A stretch of DNA of 36,549 bases. Source: Streptomyces inhibens. GTDB lineage: Bacteria; Actinomycetota; Actinomycetes; Streptomycetales; Streptomycetaceae. This document shows, piece after piece, positions 32,249 to 36,549 of the stretch. The DNA lies in assembly GCF_003389455.1 (NCBI RefSeq), contig NZ_QUAC01000243.1, forward strand, positions 1 to 36,549. The letters are read 5' to 3'. The translations under genes and the position numbers were made by a program. How positions within the stretch are numbered: position 1 is the stretch's first letter; each line of letters begins with the position of its first letter. Under the pieces are notes generated by a model. That model did no database searches. It was given only the letters and a program-made list of their open reading frames with translations, and was not told where the DNA came from.

Positions 32249-33211
32249 ATGCCCTCCATCGCGGTCGCCGCCACCGAAGGAATGCCGTTCTTCGAACTCG
32301 CCATCCCCTGCCACATCTTCGGCTTCGACCGGATCCAGACCCCGCCCGACTGGTACGACCTGCGGGTGTGCGCGATCGGCACGGACGGCGCCGCGCCCCG
32401 CACCGACGCCTGGTTCAGCACCCGGACCCCGTACGGGGCCGAGGAGTTGATCTCCGCCGACACCGTTCTCGTACCGGGCTCGGCGGATGTGCACGGCGAT
32501 CCGCCGGCCGAACTCGTCACGGCGCTGCGCGAGGCCCACCGCCGCGGCGCGCGGCTGGTCTCCCTCTGCTCGGGCGCCTTCACCCTCGCCGCGACCGGAC
32601 TCCTCGACGGCCGCACGGCCGCCACGCACTGGATGTACGCGTCCCTGCTCGCCGAGCGCTATCCGGCCGTCACCGTCGACCCGTCGGTCCTCTACGTCGA
32701 CCACGGCGATGTGCTCACCGGCGCCGGATCGACGGCCTCCATCGACGTCTGTCTGCATCTGGTACGCGAGGACTTCGGCACCGAGATCGCCAACTCGCTG
32801 GCCCGCCAACTGGTCGCCCCCGCGCACCGCCCCGGCGGCCAGGCCCAGTACATCGAGACGCCGCTGCCCCAGCGCCGCGACGACTCCCTCGCGCCCCTCC
32901 TGCACTGGGCCACCGAACGTCTGCGTCGGCCGCTGACCGTGGCCGACCTCGCCCGCCAGGCCAACACCAGCCCGCGCACCCTCGTCCGCCGCTTCCACGC
33001 CGCGACCGGCACCACGCCCATGCAGTGGCTGCAGACCCAACGCATCGCCCGGGCCCGCGAGTTGCTCGAAGGCACCGACCTTCCCGTGGACCGGGTGGCC
33101 GAGGTCTCCGGCCTCGGCACCGCCGCCAACCTCCGCCGCCACTTCACCCGGGCGATGGGCGTACCGCCGATCGACTACCGGCGGTCCTACCGGGCGGCAC
33201 GGGTGGCGTGA
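32249..33211 (+). CDS. GlxA family AraC-type transcriptional regulator
   Basis: This 320-aa regulator has an N-terminal DJ-1/PfpI-like domain (residues about 2-165, with SLCSGAFTLAATGLLDGRTAATHW around the nucleophile-elbow Cys). A C-terminal AraC-type double helix-turn-helix (about 220-315) contains LTVADLARQANTSPRTLVRRFHAATG and VAEVSGLGTAANLRRHF. The DJ-1-like domain usually senses small molecules rather than catalysing. ATG 32249 gives the standard length. It is divergent from the DHA2 exporter, the typical arrangement of a local regulator with its target. Confidence 0.92.
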   Translation: MPSIAVAATEGMPFFELAIPCHIFGFDRIQTPPDWYDLRVCAIGTDGAAPRTDAWFSTRTPYGAEELISADTVLVPGSADVHGDPPAELVTALREAHRRGARLVSLCSGAFTLAATGLLDGRTAATHWMYASLLAERYPAVTVDPSVLYVDHGDVLTGAGSTASIDVCLHLVREDFGTEIANSLARQLVAPAHRPGGQAQYIETPLPQRRDDSLAPLLHWATERLRRPLTVADLARQANTSPRTLVRRFHAATGTTPMQWLQTQRIARARELLEGTDLPVDRVAEVSGLGTAANLRRHFTRAMGVPPIDYRRSYRAARVA

Positions 33212-33246
33212 CGGAGGGAAGGGCAACCGGCGCCCCTCCCCCTCCG
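33212..33246. terminator. Bidirectional terminator between GlxA regulator and pnkp
   Basis: CGGAGGG (33212-33218) pairs with CCCTCCG (33240-33246), with an inner GGGC/GCCC pair. It occupies the 40-nt gap between the convergent stop codons, so it probably serves both genes. Confidence 0.5.
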
Positions 33247-33251
33247 GCCCC

Positions 33252-36143
33252 CTACAACCGCGGGTCCACCGGCTCCGACTCCAGCGCGAGCACCGCGAAG
33301 ACCGCCTCGTGCACCCGCCACAGCGGTTCGCCGTCCGCCATCCGGTCGAGCGCCTCCAGGCCGAGTGCGTACTCCCGCAGGGCCAGCGAGCGCTTATGGC
33401 CCAGATGACGGATCCGCAGGCGCTTGAGGTTCTCCGGGCGGGTGTACTCCGGTCCGTAGATGATCCGCAGGTACTCGCGGCCGCGGCACTTGACGCCCGG
33501 CTGTACGAGCCGCCCGTCGGCCTGCCGTATCAGCGCCCGCAGCGGCTTGACGACCATGCCCTCACCGCCGTCGGCCGTCAGGTCCAGCCACCAGGCGATA
33601 CCGGCCGCGACCGACGCCTCGTCCTCGGTGTCGACGACGAGCCGCCGGGTCGGTGCCAGCAGCCCCGGCCGGTCCGCCGCGCCCTCGGCGGCCGTGGCAC
33701 CGTCCCGGGCCGCCCTCGCACCCTCCGCCGCGATCATCCGGTCGATCAGCGCAAGCTGTTCGGTGTGCGCCAGCCCGGCGAGGCTGCGCCCCTGCACCGC
33801 GAGAATCTGGAACGGCGCGAGCCGGATCCCGTCCAGCGCACCGAGGCCGGGCGGCTGCTGCCCGGCCGACTCACCGGCACCGTCCGCCGCCGCCGTACCA
33901 ACGCGCCAGCAGTAGCGCCGGTACGCCTCCGTGAACGCCGCGGCGTCCGCGGCCCGGTCGCGCTGCCGGTCGAGCAGCGACGCCACGTCGACGCCCCGGG
34001 CGGCGGCCGCCTCCAGCGCGCCGAGCGCCCCCGGGAACGCCGCCCCGGAGGCCGCGCCCACGGCCGCGTACTGCTTGCGCAGCAGACCGGTCGCCTTCAG
34101 GGACCACGGCATCAACTCCGCGTCCAGCAGCAGCCAGTCGGTCTCCAGCTCCGCCCACAGGCCGGCCCCTTCGACGCACTCGCGGACCCGCTGCAAGAGG
34201 GACTCGGTCATCTCCGGGTCGTCGAAGAACGGCCGGCCGGTGCGGGTGTACAGGGCACCCGACACCCCCTTCGGCACCCCGAAGCGGTCGGCGGCCACCG
34301 TTTCGTCGCGGCACACCAGGACCACCGCACGGGACCCCATGTGCTTCTCCTCGCACACCACCTCCCGCACACCGTCCGCCCGGTAGCCGGCGAACGCCTC
34401 CGCGGGGTGCTCCAGATAGCCCCCGTCGGCCTCGCCGCGGACGTCCGCCGTCGAGGTCGCGCAGGGCGCCATCGTCGGCGGGAGGTACGGCAGCAGCCGC
34501 GGGTCGATCGCGAAGCGGCTCATCACCTCCAGCGCGGCCGCGGCGTTCTCCTCCTTGACCGCGAGCCGGCCCATGTACCGGGTCTCCACGATCCGGCGCC
34601 CCGCCACATCGTTCAGATCGAGCGGACGGCCGTCCGCCCCACCGGGCGCTTCGGTGGCCAGCGGTTTGGTGGGCTCGTACCAGACCTGCTCCGCCGGTAC
34701 GTCCACCAGCTCGCGCTCCGGCCAGCGCAGCGCGGTCATCGTGCCGCCGAAGACACAGCCGGTGTCCAGGCAGATGGTGTTGTTGAGCCAGTTGGCGCGC
34801 GGGGTGGGCGTGTGGCCGTAGACGACGGCGGCGCGGCCGCGGTAGTCCTCGGCCCACGGGTAGCGCACCGGCAGGCCGAACTCGTCGGTCTCGCCGGTCG
34901 TGTCGCCGTACAGCGCGAAGGACCGCACCCGGCCCGAGGTCCGGCCGTGGTACTTCTCCGGCAGTCCGGCGTGGCAGACCACCAGCCCGCCGCCGTCCAG
35001 GACGTAGTGGCTGACCAGGCCGTGGATGAACTCCCCGACCTCGGTACGGAAGGCGGCGTCCTCCTTGTCCAGTTGCTCGATGGTCTCGGCGAGTCCGTGG
35101 GTGTGCTGCACCTTGCGGCCCTTGAGGTAGCGGCCGAGCTTGTTCTCGTGGTTGCCCGGCACACACAGCGCATGCCCGGCCCCGACCATGCCCATCACCA
35201 GGCGCAGCACGCCGGGGCTGTCCGGCCCGCGGTCGACGAGGTCACCGACGAAGACGGCCGTACGGCCCTCCGGATGCGCCGCGTCCACGGCTCTGCCGAG
35301 CTCGTCGCGCACCAGCGCATAGCCCAGCCTGCCGAGCAGCGTCTCCAGCTCGGAACGGCAGCCGTGGATGTCACCGACGATGTCGAACGGGCCGGTGAGA
35401 TGGCGCAGATCGTTGAACCGCCGCTCCATGACGACCTCGGCGGACTCCACCTCCTCCTGGCCGCGCAGGATGTGCACCTTGCGGAATCCCTCGCGCTCCA
35501 AATGCCGCAAGGATCGGCGCAGTTCACGCTGGTGGCGCTGGATGACACGGCGCGGCAGCCCGGCCCGGTCGGCGCGCGCCGCATTGCGCGCGGCACAGAC
35601 CTGCTCGGGCACGTCCAGCACGATCGCCACCGGCAGTACGTCATGCTCCCGGGCCAGCCGCACCAGGTCGGCGCGCGCCTCGGGCTGCACATTGGTGGCA
35701 TCGACGACCGTCAGCCGCCCGGCCGCCAGCCGCTTGCCCGCGATGAAGTGCAGCACCTCGAACGCGTCGCCGCTGGCGCTCTGGTCGTTCTCGTCGTCGC
35801 TGACCAGGCCCCGGCAGAAGTCCGAGGAGATCACTTCGGTCGGCTTGAAGTGCCGCGCGGCAAAGGTGGACTTGCCGGAACCGGTGGCTCCGATCAGCAC
35901 CACGAGCGAGAGGTCGGGGACGGCGAGCGCACGCGACGCCGGCTCGGGGCCGGGGAGCGGCCGGGCCTGCGGCGGATTCGGCTGCGGCTGGTGCTGGCGC
36001 GGGCTCTCCTGCGGGGCCTCGTGCCTGTGCTGGTTCCCGTTCCGGCTCTCGTCCTGGTTCGGGTTCTGGTTCTCGTTCCGGTTCTCGTTCCGGTTCTCGT
36101 TCCGGTTCTCGTTCTCGTGCTCCGTACGGTCGGCGTCCGTCAT
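33252..36143 (-). CDS. pnkp: Bacterial polynucleotide kinase-phosphatase-ligase Pnkp (RNA repair)
   Basis: This 963-aa three-domain RNA end-healing and sealing enzyme starts its kinase domain at residue 78 (Walker A GATGSGKST, 85-93). A binuclear metallophosphatase starts near 253 (GDIHGCRSE, GDLVDRGPDS, GNHENKLGR). A ligase-like adenylyltransferase has Lys600 in CEEKHMGSR and a late VVKPLRAL motif. In Clostridium thermocellum Pnkp acts with Hen1 to repair ribotoxin-cleaved RNA. Here the ATG overlaps the hen1 stop (ATGA). The first 77 residues are an unusual Asn/Glu/Arg then Gln/Pro-rich extension made partly by a 12-bp tandem repeat. The start is fixed by the coupling to hen1, so the extension is probably translated. 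Confidence 0.95.
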   Translation of the reverse strand: MTDADRTEHENENRNENRNENRNENQNPNQDESRNGNQHRHEAPQESPRQHQPQPNPPQARPLPGPEPASRALAVPDLSLVVLIGATGSGKSTFAARHFKPTEVISSDFCRGLVSDDENDQSASGDAFEVLHFIAGKRLAAGRLTVVDATNVQPEARADLVRLAREHDVLPVAIVLDVPEQVCAARNAARADRAGLPRRVIQRHQRELRRSLRHLEREGFRKVHILRGQEEVESAEVVMERRFNDLRHLTGPFDIVGDIHGCRSELETLLGRLGYALVRDELGRAVDAAHPEGRTAVFVGDLVDRGPDSPGVLRLVMGMVGAGHALCVPGNHENKLGRYLKGRKVQHTHGLAETIEQLDKEDAAFRTEVGEFIHGLVSHYVLDGGGLVVCHAGLPEKYHGRTSGRVRSFALYGDTTGETDEFGLPVRYPWAEDYRGRAAVVYGHTPTPRANWLNNTICLDTGCVFGGTMTALRWPERELVDVPAEQVWYEPTKPLATEAPGGADGRPLDLNDVAGRRIVETRYMGRLAVKEENAAAALEVMSRFAIDPRLLPYLPPTMAPCATSTADVRGEADGGYLEHPAEAFAGYRADGVREVVCEEKHMGSRAVVLVCRDETVAADRFGVPKGVSGALYTRTGRPFFDDPEMTESLLQRVRECVEGAGLWAELETDWLLLDAELMPWSLKATGLLRKQYAAVGAASGAAFPGALGALEAAAARGVDVASLLDRQRDRAADAAAFTEAYRRYCWRVGTAAADGAGESAGQQPPGLGALDGIRLAPFQILAVQGRSLAGLAHTEQLALIDRMIAAEGARAARDGATAAEGAADRPGLLAPTRRLVVDTEDEASVAAGIAWWLDLTADGGEGMVVKPLRALIRQADGRLVQPGVKCRGREYLRIIYGPEYTRPENLKRLRIRHLGHKRSLALREYALGLEALDRMADGEPLWRVHEAVFAVLALESEPVDPRL
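36070..36117. repeat. 12-bp tandem repeat inside the pnkp N-terminal coding region
   Basis: Three perfect copies of TTCTCGTTCCGG (36070-36105) and a partial fourth (to 36117) encode the repeating tetrapeptide Asn-Glu-Asn-Arg. Degenerate copies extend towards 36030. Because the unit is a multiple of three, copy number can change without a frameshift. Confidence 0.85.
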
Positions 36144-36548
36144 GCCGCGACCTCCTTCCCGCTCACCGAACTGCTCCTGCCGTCATTACCACTATCGCCC
36201 CTGCCACTGCCTGCACCACTGCCGTCACCGGCGCTGCTGCCGTCACCGGCGATTCGGAAGTGCGCAAGCTGGGTGGGCGGGCCGACCTCGGGGTCGTCCG
36301 GCCCCACCGGTCCGAAGCTCACCTCGTAGCCGTGCCGCGCGGCGACCTCCCGCGCCCACTGCCGGAACTCCTCCCGTGTCCACTCGAAGCGATGGTCCGC
36401 ATGCCGTACCTGGCCGGCCGGCAGTGACTCCCAGCGCACGTTGTACTCGACGTTCGGCGTGGTCACCACGACCGCCCGTGGCCTGGCCGCCCCGAACACC
36501 GCGTACTCCAGCGCCGGCAGCCTCGCCGGATCGACATGCTCGACGACC
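36140..36548 (-). CDS. hen1: Hen1 3'-terminal RNA ribose 2'-O-methyltransferase (3' part; 5' end outside window)
   Basis: The frame is open to the window edge, so only the C-terminal part (about 135 residues) is present. It reads VVEHVDPARLPALEYAVFGAARPR, matching the Hen1 metal-binding E-x-x-E-H-x-D region. TTPNVEYN and DHRFEWTREEFRQWA follow, both Hen1 methyltransferase signatures. Hen1 2'-O-methylates the broken RNA 3' end so that repaired RNA resists re-cleavage. The last 35 residues are a Gly/Ser/Asp-rich tail after the catalytic domain. The stop overlaps the pnkp start by 4 nt. An apparent start at 36499 is internal. Confidence 0.92.
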   Translation of the reverse strand, partial: VVEHVDPARLPALEYAVFGAARPRAVVVTTPNVEYNVRWESLPAGQVRHADHRFEWTREEFRQWAREVAARHGYEVSFGPVGPDDPEVGPPTQLAHFRIAGDGSSAGDGSGAGSGRGDSGNDGRSSSVSGKEVAA

Positions 36549-36549
36549 T

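Noticed and set aside
27978..32450. Very long plus-strand open frame (nearly 1,500 codons) antisense to arcB, arcA and the MFS gene
   Set aside because: It is a high-GC shadow: the opposite strand has three well-conserved proteins with intact motifs, while this frame is compositionally Arg/Gly/His-rich with no recognisable domain.
33309..36329. Plus-strand open frame of about 1,000 codons opposite pnkp
   Set aside because: It is an antisense shadow of the Pnkp coding frame; its repetitive Val/Leu/Pro end is only the complement of the 12-bp repeat.
1..36549. CRISPR array, prophage or transposon
   Set aside because: No regularly spaced repeats with unique spacers, transposase, integrase or terminal inverted repeats were seen.

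Overview
The window is high-GC actinobacterial DNA and almost certainly Streptomyces. Evidence for this: an AfsA/ArpA-type gamma-butyrolactone (GBL) signalling locus, rare in-frame TTA codons in two of its genes, DmdR1/IdeR-type iron boxes, frequent GTG starts, and a Hen1-Pnkp RNA repair pair. No rRNA, tRNA, insertion sequence, integrase or CRISPR array was seen.

Layout. (1) 38-7882: a lipoprotein solute-binding gene (minus strand) faces a five-gene plus-strand operon. The operon encodes a clavaminate-synthase-like 2-oxoglutarate oxygenase, an SbnB-like dehydrogenase, an SbnH-like PLP decarboxylase, an SbnA-like PLP synthase and a MATE exporter. Each side of the divergent promoter carries a 16/19 iron box. 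(2) 7919-12878: mixed genes. A large unknown protein and a double VOC protein each sit behind a TTGTCAGTG-N8-nAnnnT promoter, the RecA-independent DNA-damage (PafBC-type) pattern. A small membrane protein and a secreted Ser/Gly/Thr-rich protein are also here. (3) 12910-16685 and 21667-24770: two halves of an aromatic-acid CoA catabolic locus (acyl-CoA dehydrogenase, benzoate/2-aminobenzoate-type CoA ligase, PaaX regulator; then bifunctional hydroxylase/old-yellow-enzyme protein and enoyl-CoA hydratase). (4) 16708-21623: a GBL module (HAD phosphatase, two ArpA-family receptors, MDR reductase, AfsA synthase) lying between those halves. (5) 24904-26350: a frameshifted gene remnant and an anti-sigma-type ATPase. 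(6) 26313-30413: arginine deiminase, ornithine carbamoyltransferase and an APC permease. (7) 30657-33211: an MFS exporter divergent from a GlxA/AraC regulator. (8) 33252-36548: Pnkp and the 3' part of hen1.

How it works together. The first operon has what is needed to make L-2,3-diaminopropionate from O-phosphoserine and glutamate, plus a decarboxylase, an amino-acid hydroxylase and an exporter. It has no NIS synthetase or NRPS, so it looks like an iron-responsive, very small pathway for a metallophore or antimetabolite of unknown structure. This is the best candidate here for an undescribed system. The catabolic halves share a TGACTGYCGTCACGA element in their promoters, so they probably form one regulon that the GBL module has split. 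The GBL module carries three closely related ACCRCATGGT sites upstream of its receptor, reductase and synthase genes, and TTA codons that suggest bldA dependence.

All functions are inferred from motifs and context read by eye; no database search was possible.
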